From PFJX01 sp963713085 (GTDB lineage Bacteria > Pseudomonadota > Gammaproteobacteria > Burkholderiales > Thiobacillaceae), in NCBI GenBank assembly GCA_963713085.1, contig CAVQKQ010000013.1, positions 203,309 to 267,308 of the forward strand: DNA of 64,000 nucleotides, given 5' to 3'. This document shows positions 8,654 to 18,005 of this stretch, in pieces. The translations under genes and the position numbers were made by a program. The notes below the pieces were generated by a model that searched no databases, had not been told where the DNA came from, and saw only the letters and a list, made by a program, of their open reading frames with translations. Position 1 is the stretch's first letter; each line of letters begins with the position of its first letter.

Positions 8654-9106
8654 TTACTGGACCCACAGCAGTTTCTGCGCGATCCAGCCTTCGTCGAACA
8701 CCTCGTCGTGGACCTTCACCCACGCCCCTTTCGTGCCGATGACCTTGAAGGAATAGTATTGCTCGACGGGGCCCAGGGCAGACTTGGCATATCCGGTTCC
8801 CGGCCCGGTGCGCACATTGGCCTTGTCCACCTTCACCACGGCGCAATGCAAGTTGTCCGTTACCAGTTTGCGATAGACCCAGTGGACGTCGCCATCCACG
8901 TCTTCCACCTTGTACCAGTCACCCTGTTGCCCAATCTTTTTCAAAGGCATGTATTCGTAGACTTCCCAGCTCTTCTCGAACCCGGTACCGGGACCTTGAC
9001 GCAGGTTCGCCTTCTCGACGTTGACGCAAAAAGCGGACGCTGTGATGGGTACCGCGATCAGGGCGGCGCAACATACCACCAGGGGGGCAATGGTTCTCTT
9101 CGACAT
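8654..9106 (-). CDS. Secreted protein with two bacterial SH3 domains
   Basis: 150 residues with a signal peptide (MSKRTIAPLVVCCAALIAV, cleavage after ASA). Two SH3b repeats follow, each starting with the typical NLRQGPGTGFEK or NVRTGPGTGYAK motif, at about residues 34-90 and 91-150. SH3b domains usually bind peptidoglycan or mediate protein contacts in the periplasm. The start is fixed by AAGGAGA at the right distance; the longer frame to 9199 lacks a signal peptide at its beginning. It is convergent with the preceding coiled-coil gene (45-bp gap). Confidence 0.8.
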   Translation of the reverse strand: MSKRTIAPLVVCCAALIAVPITASAFCVNVEKANLRQGPGTGFEKSWEVYEYMPLKKIGQQGDWYKVEDVDGDVHWVYRKLVTDNLHCAVVKVDKANVRTGPGTGYAKSALGPVEQYYSFKVIGTKGAWVKVHDEVFDEGWIAQKLLWVQ

Positions 9107-9471
9107 GCATGGTCTCCTTGAATTGAAAAATGCGGACGTGGCACCTGTCTTCGCGCTTGCGCGCGACTCCCATGGTTCAGCCTTGTAGGACAAGCCCACT
9201 CAAACGGGACGCAACCCGTCTTCAAAAAGTTCCGACCGATGCTCGGCCACAAGGCGGTGGATCGGACCGGACACCCCGTCGGCATTGGGAATGCGCGTCA
9301 TGATCGGGCCCGAAATAGACCGGCCTTCATGAGTGGAAGCGTATGCCTTCTCCTGGCTGCAAGATCCTCCCGATGGGAATGTCTTGTCGCGTTGGTGTTG
9401 CAGTCCACACGGAAGCACATGGGAATCGGAACCCGCTCAATCCTACCCTAGCTGCCGGCCATCCCCTATTC
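9107..9471. other. 365-bp gap without a recognisable gene
   Basis: Between the SH3-domain gene and the ABC ATPase gene I see no conserved protein, RNA gene or clear terminator. Short frames exist on both strands (for example a 72-codon minus frame at 9200-9418), but none has a good ribosome-binding site or recognisable domain. Confidence 0.5.
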
Positions 9472-10626
9472 CTAATCGGCTGGATCGGCGAGCGCCATGC
9501 CCTGGGCATCGAACAGATGGAGCTGTTCCAGGTCCAGCCCCAGCTCGATTAGCTCCCCCGCGCCGGCCCGGAATGTCCCTGCCAACCGCGCCACCAAGGT
9601 TGCTTCACGGGCTGCGTCGTTCCCCGGCGCAGCATCCACGGTCAGCGGCGCCACGTCGGCCCGGAAATACAGGAGTTGTTCATGGCCGAGGGTTTCCACA
9701 TTGGCCACTCGGGCAGACACCCGCACCCCGGCATTGCCCGGGGCAACGAAGGCCTCGGGCCTCAGGCCGGCCAGGAGCGGCTGGCCGAGGTATCGGCGCA
9801 ACGCGGCGCACCGTTCACCGTTGAGTGGCAAGGGCAGGAGCCGCGTCCCCCAGCGCAATGCCATGGCGCCGCCCTCCAGGGCAACCAGTTCAGAACCGAA
9901 CAGGTTCATGCCAGGATGGCCCATGAAGCCGGCGACGAACACATTGGCGGGGTGCCGGTACAGATCCCGGGGCGGTGCCACCTGTTGCAGGCGGCCGTGA
10001 TGCAACACCGCGACCCGGTCGCCCAGGGTCATGGCCTCCACCTGGTCGTGGGTGACGTAGAGCATGGTGGTGCCCAGGCGCCGCTGCAGAGCGGCAATCT
10101 CGCCCCTGATGCGCACGCGCAGGCGGGCGTCGAGGTTGGAGAGGGGCTCGTCCAGCAGGAACACCCGCGGTTCCCGCACCATGGCGCGGCCCATGGCCAC
10201 CCGCTGGCGCTGGCCGCCGGACAGCTGTTTAGGCTTGCGTTCCAGGAGAGATGTCAGGTCCAGGAGCCCGGCCACCTCCTCGACGCGCCGCCGGATCTCG
10301 AGCTGGGCGCGCCGCAACATGCGCAGGGGAAACTCCAGGTTGCCCCGCACCGTCATATGCGGATAGAGGGCGTAGTTCTGGAACACCATGGCCACGTTGC
10401 GCTGCTGGGGAGGAAGGCGGTTCACCAACTGCCCGTCGATCAGCAACTCCCCCGAACTGGCGGTCTCCAGGCCGGCCAGGAGGCGCAGCAGTGTGGACTT
10501 GCCGCAGCCGGACGGCCCCACCAGCACCATAAATTCGCCGTCGGCGATGTCCAGGCTGAAATCCGCCAGGGCCCGGGTGCCGTCGTCGAACACCTTGCTC
10601 AAGTTTCGGAAACCGACCGTCGCCAC
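9472..10626 (-). CDS. ugpC: ABC importer ATPase, MalK/UgpC type
   Basis: 384 residues. The nucleotide-binding domain has Walker A GPSGCGKST, Q-loop VFQNYALYPHMTV, signature LSGGQRQRVAMGR, Walker B VFLLDEPLSNLD and H-loop THDQVEA. The C-terminal 140 residues match the regulatory OB-fold domain of MalK/UgpC. It energises a sugar or sn-glycerol-3-phosphate-type importer together with the two permeases directly upstream (2-bp gap). The symbol is by family similarity; the true substrate is unknown, and the cognate binding-protein gene appears frameshifted. Confidence 0.85.
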   Translation of the reverse strand: MATVGFRNLSKVFDDGTRALADFSLDIADGEFMVLVGPSGCGKSTLLRLLAGLETASSGELLIDGQLVNRLPPQQRNVAMVFQNYALYPHMTVRGNLEFPLRMLRRAQLEIRRRVEEVAGLLDLTSLLERKPKQLSGGQRQRVAMGRAMVREPRVFLLDEPLSNLDARLRVRIRGEIAALQRRLGTTMLYVTHDQVEAMTLGDRVAVLHHGRLQQVAPPRDLYRHPANVFVAGFMGHPGMNLFGSELVALEGGAMALRWGTRLLPLPLNGERCAALRRYLGQPLLAGLRPEAFVAPGNAGVRVSARVANVETLGHEQLLYFRADVAPLTVDAAPGNDAAREATLVARLAGTFRAGAGELIELGLDLEQLHLFDAQGMALADPAD

Positions 10627-10628
10627 GC

Positions 10629-11459
10629 TTATCCCTTGATGCCGGTGGCGGCCACGCCGCGCACGAAGCCGCGCTGGAACAACAGGAACACCAACAGCAC
10701 TGGCGCCACCATCATGGTGCCGAAGGCGAAGATGTCACCCCATTGCAGCGGCGGAAGGGTGTAGAAGGTGGCGAGGCCCAGGGGCAGGGGCCGCACCACC
10801 TCGCCGCTGGTGACCATCAGGGGCCAGAGAAAGGCGCCCCACTGGGTGAGAAAGGTGAGGATGGCGACGCTGGCGAAGGCGGGCCTGGCATTGGGCACGA
10901 TGATCGTCAGGAAGGTCCTGAGCGCGCCGGCGCCGTCCATGCGGGCCGCTTCCTCCAGTTCCCGGGGCAGCCCGAGGAAGTAGGTGTAAAACAGGTAGAT
11001 GGAAAAGGCGTTGGCGACGAAGGGGACGATCTGGACCAGGTAGGTGTCGCGCCAGCCTAGCAGGCTCACCAGGTAGAACAGGGGTACGGCGATGGCCTCC
11101 AGGGGCACGATCATCACCATCAACACCAGGGCGAAGGCCAGGTCCCGGCCACGCCAGGCCAGGCGGGCGAAGGCGTAGCCAGCCAGGGCGTTGACCACCA
11201 GGCCGGCGGCGACGATGACGCCGGTGATCCACAGGGAGTTGCCCAGGTAACGGAGGAAATCCACCCGGGCGAACACGTCGGCGTAGTTCTGAAGGGATAC
11301 GTGGTCCGGCAGGAAGGCGGCCGGACCGCCCGCCTCCACCAGCACCCGATCGTCGGGCTTGAGGCTGCCCACCAGCATCAGCAGGACCGGGGCGACGAAG
11401 ACCAGGGCCAACCCTGCCAATGCAACGTAGTTAAGCATCCGCGCCCAGGCGCGATTCAT
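10629..11459 (-). CDS. Sugar ABC transporter permease, MalG/UgpE type
   Basis: 276 residues with six predicted transmembrane helices and the EAA loop that docks to the ATPase (EEAARMDGAGALRTF, about residues 177-191). It forms the inner-membrane channel as a heterodimer with the permease encoded immediately upstream. The start is an ATG at 11459, 19 bp after the stop of the upstream permease. Gene order binding protein - permease - permease - ATPase is the classic carbohydrate uptake (CUT1) arrangement. Confidence 0.85.
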   Translation of the reverse strand: MNRAWARMLNYVALAGLALVFVAPVLLMLVGSLKPDDRVLVEAGGPAAFLPDHVSLQNYADVFARVDFLRYLGNSLWITGVIVAAGLVVNALAGYAFARLAWRGRDLAFALVLMVMIVPLEAIAVPLFYLVSLLGWRDTYLVQIVPFVANAFSIYLFYTYFLGLPRELEEAARMDGAGALRTFLTIIVPNARPAFASVAILTFLTQWGAFLWPLMVTSGEVVRPLPLGLATFYTLPPLQWGDIFAFGTMMVAPVLLVFLLFQRGFVRGVAATGIKG

Positions 11460-11478
11460 GTCCGCACCCTCCCCGGCC

Positions 11479-12354
11479 TCATGCCACCTCCCGTTCCTGC
11501 CGCGCCACGCTTCGTTGTAGCCAGCTGAGCGCCAGCACGACCAGGAACAGCACCACGCTCATGGCCGCGCCCCTGGCCACCTGCTGACGCCCGAAAGCGG
11601 CCTGCACCGCCTCGTACATGGCGGTGGTGGTGGCCCTGAGGGGCCCACCTTGAGTCATGATTTGGATTTGGTCGAACAGTCGGAAGGCGAGGATGGTGGT
11701 GACCAGCACCACGAAAATCAGGGCATTGCGCAGTTGCGGCAGGGTGACGTGGCGGAACTGGCGCCAGGGGGAGGCGCCATCGCTGGCGGCCGCCTCGTAG
11801 AGCTCCCGGGGGACGGCCTGGAGGCCGGCCAGGAGGATCACCATCTGAAACCCCGCCCCCTGCCAGATGGAGGTGAGCATGATGGCGGGTAGGGCCAGGG
11901 CCGGATCGTGCAGGAAGTCCCGGGGCGTCCAGGCACCGAGACTCAGGGCTTCCAGCAGGGCGTTCATCATGCCGTCCGGGCCGGGGGCGAAGATCAGCAC
12001 CCATACCACCGCCACCAGGGACAGGGGATACACCACCGGCAGGAAGAACAGCGTCCGGAACAGCGCCAGGCCCCGCAATCGGCGATTCAGCAGCAGGGCC
12101 AGTGCCAGGGCCAGACCGGTCTGGGCCGGCACCACCACCAGGGCGAACAGGGCGTTGTTGAACAGGGCGCGAAGGAAGGCCGGGTCGGCCAGGATGCGGC
12201 GGAACTGCTCCAGGCCGACGAAGGCCAGGGGCAGGGGCGAACCCAGGCGCAGGTTGGTGCAGGCGAGCACCACGGCAAGCAGGAACGGCAGCGCCACGAA
12301 CAAGGCCAGCCCCGTCAGGGCGGGCGCGGCGAACAGCCAGCCGGGGCGGCTCAA
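11479..12354 (-). CDS. Sugar ABC transporter permease, MalF/UgpA type
   Basis: 291 residues with six predicted helices and the EAA motif (LYEAAASDGASPWRQF, about residues 195-210). The start I read is TTG at 12354, overlapping the TGA of the binding-protein gene as TTGA, which suggests translational coupling. It pairs with the downstream MalG-type permease. The reading frame is intact, unlike the binding-protein gene. Confidence 0.8.
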   Translation of the reverse strand: MSRPGWLFAAPALTGLALFVALPFLLAVVLACTNLRLGSPLPLAFVGLEQFRRILADPAFLRALFNNALFALVVVPAQTGLALALALLLNRRLRGLALFRTLFFLPVVYPLSLVAVVWVLIFAPGPDGMMNALLEALSLGAWTPRDFLHDPALALPAIMLTSIWQGAGFQMVILLAGLQAVPRELYEAAASDGASPWRQFRHVTLPQLRNALIFVVLVTTILAFRLFDQIQIMTQGGPLRATTTAMYEAVQAAFGRQQVARGAAMSVVLFLVVLALSWLQRSVARQEREVA

Positions 12355-13626
12355 CGGTACCCCTCGTTGTCGGCGATGTCCTGGTCGATCTTCGCCACCG
12401 CACGGTCCAGCGCGGGCTTAACGGCGGCGCCGTCGCGGATGTCGGACAGGGCCTGGCGAAAGGCGGCGCTGATCACCGGGTAGGCCGGCGTCTTCGGCCG
12501 CGGCACAGCGTTGCCGCCGGTCAGTTGCGCCACGAACAGGTGCAGGGGACCGTCGTTGCGATACAACGGGGAACGGGCGATGGCGCTGCGGATGGCCGGC
12601 ACGGCGCCGTTGGCGTCGGCCATGGCAAGCACCTCGTCCGGCGTGAGCAGAAAGCGCAGGAACCGGGCGGCCGCCTGGGCCCGCTTACCACCAGCGTGGA
12701 TGCCCCAGGCCCAGGAACCCTGTCCGGTGCGGCTGCCATGGCCGAAATCCGGCAGGGGCAGGAGCAGCAGATCTGCGCCGAAGGCCTGGGCATAACGGGC
12801 GTATTCCCAGTGGCCGGCCCAGGACAGGGCGACCCGCCCGGCGACGAAGGCGGCGTCGTCGAGGTTGGGATCCACGTAGCCGCCCCGCAGCCACCCTTGC
12901 CATCGGCTAAATGCCGCCACCGCCGCCGGGCCGTTGAGCAACCCGGCGGCGCTCCGGTAACTGGTGCGATCGATGAGATCGGCCCCGGCGGACTGGAGGA
13001 TGGGAGAAAAGGCATAGGTGAACCATTCATCCCCATAGTTGAGTTTGAGGTCCAGCACCGCGTGGTCAGCATCCCTCGCAGCCAGCCGCTTGAGCAGGTC
13101 GGTGAACTCCGCCGCGCTCCAGGCGTCGGCCGTGCCCGGTCGGGATGCGCGCACCGACCCGCTCCAGGGCGCTCTTGCGGGCGTACAGTCCAAGCCCGGA
13201 ATCGAAACAGCCGACCGCGTAGAGCCGGCCGCGATAACGCCCCTGGTCGAGAATGGAAGGCAGCAGGTCGGCCTTCAGATCGGCGGGCAACAGTCCGTCC
13301 AGGGGCTGCAGCTGGCCCTGCCAGACATAGTTGTAGAGATAGGGGCCGTCCAGTTCCAGCAGGTCGGGCAGGTCTCCCGCCACGGCGGCGGCCTGCACCT
13401 GGGCGTTGTAGCTGCGCTCCGGAATCAGGGTCAGCCGCACCGCCACATCCGGATTGCGGGCATTGAAGCGCGCCACCTGATTCTCGATCACCCGCCGCTC
13501 CCCAGCCTGGCCGGCATGGACCCAGGCCTGGAGCTGGACCACCCCCGGCCGGCCCGACTCGGCGGCGTGGTCGCCGCAGCCCATCAGCAGGAGAAGAGTC
13601 ATGGCCATCAGGCCGTAACGCAGCAT
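12351..13626 (-). pseudogene. Extracellular sugar-binding lipoprotein of the ABC importer, frameshifted
   Basis: Two frames together encode one family-1 solute-binding protein. The N-terminal part begins at ATG 13626 with a lipoprotein signal (LLLLMGCGD lipobox) and runs through ARIPTG. The C-terminal part continues in another frame from GTADAWSAAEF to the stop at 12351. Removing one G from the GGG triplet (plus-strand CCC at 13135-13137) restores one open frame of about 424 codons. It is either a recent one-base insertion that inactivates the transporter or a sequencing error; the flanking transporter genes are intact, so I cannot tell which. Confidence 0.75.
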
Positions 13627-13874
13627 ACGCACCCCCGTGATCAATCAACAATTAGCGACGGCCATTGTAAATCACGCCCTGGCATCGGCTTTTCTGCACC
13701 CGTTTTCCCATGGCAGGGCCACGGCACTGGACGACCGGCCGGCTATACGCGTAATTTCCCGATTCAGGCTTGCCGGCCATTAGATTGGAGAGCGTTCATG
13801 CGTACCCTAGCTGACCCCGTCAGCGACTGTTCCACTTCTCGCCGGGAAGCCTGCCAGGCGACAGCACCGACCCC

Positions 13875-15269
13875 ATGACGCGACTAAGCCCCCTGCCCTA
13901 CCGGCAGGACAGCGCCGAACTGTTCGAGGCCATCGCCAACGAACCCTGGGCCGTGTTCCTGGACAGCGGCCGGCCCCGTTCCACCGCCGGGCGCATGGAC
14001 ATCCTGGCGGCCCGCCCCTTCACCACCCTGGTGACCCGGGGGGGCATGACCGAGATCCGCCGGGGCGGCGAGGCGAGCCTCTCTCCCGACGATCCCTTCG
14101 AACTGCTGCGCCGCCACCTGGCCGTCGACGGCGTGCCGACTCCCCTGCCTTTCGCCGGCGGCGCCATCGGCTATTTCGGCTACGACCTGGGTCGACGCAT
14201 CGAGCGGCTGCCGAACCGGGCCCGGGATGCCGAGGCCATCCCGGAGATGGCGCTGGGAATCTACGACTGGGCTGTGGTGGTGGACCACGAACGACGCGAA
14301 AGCTGGCTGGTTTCCGCCGGGCGGGATGCGCGCACCGCGACATCCTGGGATGCCCTGGTCGAGCTGTTCTCCGATCCGCGCCCGCCGCGACCCAGGCCAC
14401 CGTTCCGGGTGACCGCACCGGTGACCATGAATTTCGACCGGGAGACTTACCGGCGGGCCTTTGCCCGCATCCAGCGCTACATCTCGGCGGGGGACTGCTA
14501 CCAGGTGAACCTGGCCCAGCGCTTTTCCGCGCCGGCCACGGGCGACCACTGGCTTGGCTACCAGGCACTGCGCCGGCTCAATCCGGCCCCCTTCTCCGCC
14601 TACCTGAACCATCCCGCCGTCCGCATCCTGTCCTCGTCACCGGAATGTTTCCTGGAAGTGCGGACAGGCCGGGTCGAGACCAAGCCGATCAAGGGCACTC
14701 GCCCCCGCGCCGCGGCACCGGATGCGGATGCGCGCCTGGCCGGGGAACTGCGGAACAGCGTCAAGGACCGGGCCGAGAACCTGATGATCGTGGATCTGCT
14801 GCGCAACGACCTGGGCAAGGCCTGCGTTCCCGGCTCCGTGGCCGTGCCCCGGCTGTTCGAGGTGGAGAGCTATGCCACCGTGCACCACCTGGTGAGTACG
14901 GTCACCGGCCGACTGGCCGAGGGCATGGACGCTGTGGGCCTGTTGCGCGCCTCGTTCCCGGGCGGCTCCATCACCGGGGCGCCTAAGCTGCGCGCCATGG
15001 AGATCATCGAGGAACTGGAACCGGACCGGCGCGGCGTTTACTGCGGCGCGATCGGCTGGCTCGGCTTCAACGGCAACCTGGGCAGCAACATCGCGATCCG
15101 CACGCTGGTCAGCGCCAACGGCCAGATGCGCTTCTGGGCCGGGGGCGGCATCGTCGCCGACTCCCAGGCGGACGAGGAATATCAGGAGTGTCTGGACAAG
15201 GCCGACGCCCTGCTGCGTCTGGTCAGGGAATGCGGCGGCATGGAGACCGACGGCCATTGTGCGGGGTAG
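13875..15269 (+). CDS. pabB: Aminodeoxychorismate synthase component I
   Basis: 464 residues, chorismate-utilising enzyme family. It makes 4-amino-4-deoxychorismate for folate synthesis, using ammonia from PabA. The motif PIKGTRPR carries the Lys that in PabB forms a covalent intermediate; anthranilate synthase TrpE has Ala at this position (PIAGT). Other family blocks are CYQVNLAQRF, ENLMIVDLLRNDL and PGGSITGAPK. The pabA and pabC partners are not nearby, and no C-terminal lyase domain is fused. The start ATG is 248 bp from the divergent lipoprotein gene. Confidence 0.9.
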   Translation: MTRLSPLPYRQDSAELFEAIANEPWAVFLDSGRPRSTAGRMDILAARPFTTLVTRGGMTEIRRGGEASLSPDDPFELLRRHLAVDGVPTPLPFAGGAIGYFGYDLGRRIERLPNRARDAEAIPEMALGIYDWAVVVDHERRESWLVSAGRDARTATSWDALVELFSDPRPPRPRPPFRVTAPVTMNFDRETYRRAFARIQRYISAGDCYQVNLAQRFSAPATGDHWLGYQALRRLNPAPFSAYLNHPAVRILSSSPECFLEVRTGRVETKPIKGTRPRAAAPDADARLAGELRNSVKDRAENLMIVDLLRNDLGKACVPGSVAVPRLFEVESYATVHHLVSTVTGRLAEGMDAVGLLRASFPGGSITGAPKLRAMEIIEELEPDRRGVYCGAIGWLGFNGNLGSNIAIRTLVSANGQMRFWAGGGIVADSQADEEYQECLDKADALLRLVRECGGMETDGHCAG

Positions 15270-15364
15270 TCGAGGCGCCGGGTTTGCCACGGATGCCGTC
15301 AATGGATGGCAATGCCCGGACACCGTCGGACTGCAACATCGTGGGATATCGGAGGGGAAGCAAA

Positions 15365-15390
15365 ATGCCACGCGGGAACCGGCGTGGCAT
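15365..15390 (-). terminator. Intrinsic terminator after tRNA-Ser
   Basis: A 9-bp perfect stem (ATGCCACGC / GCGTGGCAT) with an 8-nt loop is followed on the minus strand by TTTTGCTT. It lies ten bases beyond the CCA end of tRNA-Ser. Confidence 0.7.
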
Positions 15391-15399
15391 CGAATGTGG

Positions 15400-15490
15400 T
15401 GGCGGAGAGAAAGGGATTCGAACCCTTGATACGCTATTAACGTATACACGCTTTCCAGGCGTGCGCCTTCGACCGCTCGGCCATCTCTCC
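15400..15490 (-). tRNA. tRNA-Ser (anticodon GGA)
   Basis: 91-nt class II tRNA including encoded CCA. The acceptor stem GGAGAGA / TCTCTCC is perfect, with discriminator G. The anticodon arm ACGCCTGGAAAGCGT presents GGA, decoding UCC/UCU. A long variable arm (TATACGTTAATAGCGTAT) confirms serine identity, and the T-loop is GGTTCGAATCC. Confidence 0.95.
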
Positions 15491-15504
15491 GCGGGAGGGG
15501 CCGG

Positions 15505-15533
15505 AGAATACACGCAAGGCCGTTGCTAGGCAA
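15505..15533 (-). promoter_or_regulatory. Sigma-70 promoter of tRNA-Ser
   Basis: On the minus strand TTGCCT (15533-15528), a 17-nt spacer and TATTCT (15510-15505) lie just upstream of the tRNA. The predicted start near 15498 is eight bases before the mature 5' end. Confidence 0.55.
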
Positions 15534-15599
15534 GGCACGGGGCTGGATCGGCCGCCAGGGCTGATAGAATCAGCCGCCACGATTCGACCATTCCATCCC

Positions 15600-16307
15600 A
15601 TGCCGTTACGCATCCTCCTCAAAGGTCTGCTCATGATCGCTTCCCTGGTCGCTTTGGGCTTTCTCGCCAAGCGTTGGGGACTGGCCGACATGATGTCCCA
15701 GCATTGGATCGACAGTACCGTGCGCGGCCAGGGGTGGACGGGCGACCTGATCTTCCTGGGCATGGGGATACTGACGACTGCATTGGGCTTCCCGCGGCAG
15801 GTGGTAGCCTTCCTGGGCGGTTACGCCTTCGGTTTCGTGCCGGGCACCTTGCTGGCCCTGGTGTCCGTGGTCCTGGGATGCGTGTCGGGCTTTTACTATG
15901 CACGCTGGCTTGGGCGATCTCTGGTTGTCCATCGTTTTCCCGGACGGATTCGCAAGCTGGATGACTTTCTACGGGAACACCCTTTCAGCATGGCGCTCAT
16001 CATCCGTTTGCTGCCGGTGGGCAGCAACGTGGTCACCAATCTGCTGGCGGGCGTTTCCAGCGTACGCGGATTGCCTTTCTTCGCCGGCTCGGGACTGGGC
16101 TACCTGCCCCAGACCCTGGTCTTCGCCTTGGCCGGCAGCGGCGTCAATTTCGACCCTGCCCTGCGCTTGACCCTGGCCGCTGTCCTGTTCGTGGTCTCCA
16201 GCCTGTTGGGGATCTGGCTGTATCGGCGCCACCGCAACGGCCCCTCGCTGGAAACAGAATTGGGCGGGACCCTGGCCCCGGAAGCAAAGGAACCGGTTCA
16301 GCGCTAA
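15600..16307 (+). CDS. VTT-domain (TVP38/TMEM64 type) membrane protein
   Basis: 235 residues with about six hydrophobic segments. The central block FPRQVVAFLGGYAFGFVPGTLL and the later RLLPVGSNVVTNLLAG match the VTT (DedA-superfamily) signature. Relatives are proposed to flip or scramble lipids; the E. coli homologues YdjX and YdjZ are uncharacterised in detail. The final 25 residues are a hydrophilic cytoplasmic tail. It lies 110 bp beyond the divergent tRNA-Ser and upstream of an aldo/keto reductase gene, with no obvious functional link. Confidence 0.8.
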   Translation: MPLRILLKGLLMIASLVALGFLAKRWGLADMMSQHWIDSTVRGQGWTGDLIFLGMGILTTALGFPRQVVAFLGGYAFGFVPGTLLALVSVVLGCVSGFYYARWLGRSLVVHRFPGRIRKLDDFLREHPFSMALIIRLLPVGSNVVTNLLAGVSSVRGLPFFAGSGLGYLPQTLVFALAGSGVNFDPALRLTLAAVLFVVSSLLGIWLYRRHRNGPSLETELGGTLAPEAKEPVQR

Positions 16308-16381
16308 GGCGGCCTGGTGCACACCGGACGAAGTCGAAGGAGCCAAGACCCAACCTCACTATGACTACCAGGAACATGACC

Positions 16382-17419
16382 ATGGAATATCGCCGTTTGG
16401 GTACCAGTGAACTTCAGGTATCGGCCATCTGCCTGGGCACCATGACCTTCGGTCAGCAAAACACCGAAGCGGAGGCCCATGCCCAACTGGACTATGCCGT
16501 CGAGCGCGGCATCAATTTCGTCGATACCGCGGAGATGTATCCGGTCCCGCCCAGGGCGGAAACCTATACCCGCACGGAATCCATCGTCGGCAACTGGCTG
16601 CGGAACAGACCCCGCGACAAGGTGATCCTGGCCACCAAGGTGACCGGGCCACGCCGGGCCCTGAACTGGATCCGTGGCGGCCCAAAGGCCCTGGACCGCC
16701 ACAACATACGCAGCGCGCTGGAAGGTTCCCTGAACCGCCTGCGTACCGACCATGTGGACCTGTATCAATTGCACTGGCCGGAGCGGAACGTCCCCATGTT
16801 CGGCCGCTATCAATTCGATCCCGCCCAGGAAACCGACGCTGTGCCGATCCAGAACCAGTTGGAAACACTGGCCGAGTTGGTTCGCGAAGGCAAGATCCGG
16901 TATATCGGACTATCCAACGAGTTTCCCTGGGGTGTCATGGAGTTCCTGCGCCTGGCCGCTGAACATGACCTGCCCCGGGTGGTATCGATCCAGAACTCCT
17001 ATAGCCTGATCAACCGGGTGTTCGAGGCCGGGCTGGCGGAGATCGCCTTCCGGGAACAGGTCGGTCTCCTGGCCTATTCGCCTCTGGCTTTCGGATATTT
17101 AAGCGGGAAATACCTGGACGATCCCCAGGCGGAAGGACGGGTCACCCTGTTCAAGGGTTTCGCCCAGCGCTACGAAAAACAGAATGTCCCCATCGCGGTC
17201 CGCGCCTATGCGGAATTGGCCCACAAGCACGGCCTGTCGCCGGCCCGGATGGCACTGGCATTCGCATATCGCCGCTGGTTCATGGCCAGCACGATCATAG
17301 GCGCCACATCCATGGCCCAGCTCCAGGAAAACATTGATGCCTGGGACTGTGTGCTACCGACAGACTTGCTGGTGGAAATCGAGACACTGCATCTGCGTTA
17401 CAGCAACCCCGCGCCCTAA
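16382..17419 (+). CDS. tas: NADP(H)-dependent aldo/keto reductase, Tas family
   Basis: About 345 residues, TIM-barrel AKR. The catalytic tetrad is visible: Asp and Tyr in NFVDTAEMYP, Lys in ILATKVTG and His in QLHWPERN. The cofactor-binding C-terminal part has the family pattern (FMASTIIGATSMAQL). The insertion after the active-site Tyr (VPPRAETYTRTESI) matches E. coli Tas. The physiological substrate is unknown. I chose the third of three close in-frame ATGs because AGGA sits eight bases before it; starts at 16361 or 16376 are possible. Confidence 0.85.
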   Translation: MEYRRLGTSELQVSAICLGTMTFGQQNTEAEAHAQLDYAVERGINFVDTAEMYPVPPRAETYTRTESIVGNWLRNRPRDKVILATKVTGPRRALNWIRGGPKALDRHNIRSALEGSLNRLRTDHVDLYQLHWPERNVPMFGRYQFDPAQETDAVPIQNQLETLAELVREGKIRYIGLSNEFPWGVMEFLRLAAEHDLPRVVSIQNSYSLINRVFEAGLAEIAFREQVGLLAYSPLAFGYLSGKYLDDPQAEGRVTLFKGFAQRYEKQNVPIAVRAYAELAHKHGLSPARMALAFAYRRWFMASTIIGATSMAQLQENIDAWDCVLPTDLLVEIETLHLRYSNPAP

Positions 17420-17423
17420 ATAA

Positions 17424-17448
17424 GTTGGCCGCCCATCAGGCGGCCAAC
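17424..17448 (-). terminator. Hairpin terminator between tas and hup
   Basis: Perfect 10-bp stem GTTGGCCGCC / GGCGGCCAAC with a 5-nt loop. The minus-strand side continues TTATTT, so it best serves the HU gene; the plus side has no T-run, so it may only partly terminate tas. Confidence 0.6.
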
Positions 17449-17468
17449 CGAACCTGAGTTCTGGTAAC

Positions 17469-17765
17469 TTATTTTTTCTTCTTGCCTTTGGGGGAATTGG
17501 CGGCTGCGCTCAGCGCCGCACCCGGTTTGAAACGCACCACTTTTTTTGCTGGAATCTTCATCTCTTTGCCGGTCTGGGGATTGCGTCCGGTACGGGCCTG
17601 ACGATCCTGAACGCTAAACGTGCCAAAGCCGATGAACTGGACGGTCTCGCCCTTGGACAACGCGTCACTGATGGCTTCAATTGCGGCGCTCACAACAACG
17701 GTGGTAGCGGACTTGCTGGCGTTGGCCTTGGCGGCAACGATATCGATGAGTTCAGCTTTATTCAC
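17469..17765 (-). CDS. hup: HU-family DNA-binding protein
   Basis: 98 residues, small nucleoid protein that binds and bends DNA as a dimer. The N-terminus MNKAELIDIVA is the HU signature; GFGTFSV and the beta-arm stretch GRNPQTGKEMKIPAKKVVRFKPG (interrupted by no changes to key Arg/Pro) match the family. An unusual extension follows the HU fold: about 12 residues ending PKGKKKK, a basic tail longer than E. coli HU. A TGTCAT/ATGACA inverted repeat (17786-17802) lies in the leader and may be structural or an operator. AAGGAGA precedes the ATG. Confidence 0.9.
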   Translation of the reverse strand: MNKAELIDIVAAKANASKSATTVVVSAAIEAISDALSKGETVQFIGFGTFSVQDRQARTGRNPQTGKEMKIPAKKVVRFKPGAALSAAANSPKGKKKK

Positions 17766-18005
17766 GGTTTAGTCTCCTTGGTGAGTGTCATGGGAAATGA
17801 CATGCAAAGCATAACAACAACAAGCCGCATATGGGTAAAGAACTCCACGTGTATGCGGGTTTGAGCCCATTTTTTCCATTTGCGACGGCGGTCGCTATCA
17901 AACCTTAAAATTCCTCACCGCGCCAGCGACAATTTCATCGCCGGGCGATTTAATGGCGGTCCGCTCTTCAGGCGACGGGAAAGTTCACTTGGACCAATGG
18001 TCCAA

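Noticed and set aside
12351..13193. The C-terminal half of the binding protein as an independent intact gene
   Set aside because: It begins without a start site or signal peptide and continues the lipoprotein exactly; it is one gene with a frameshift.
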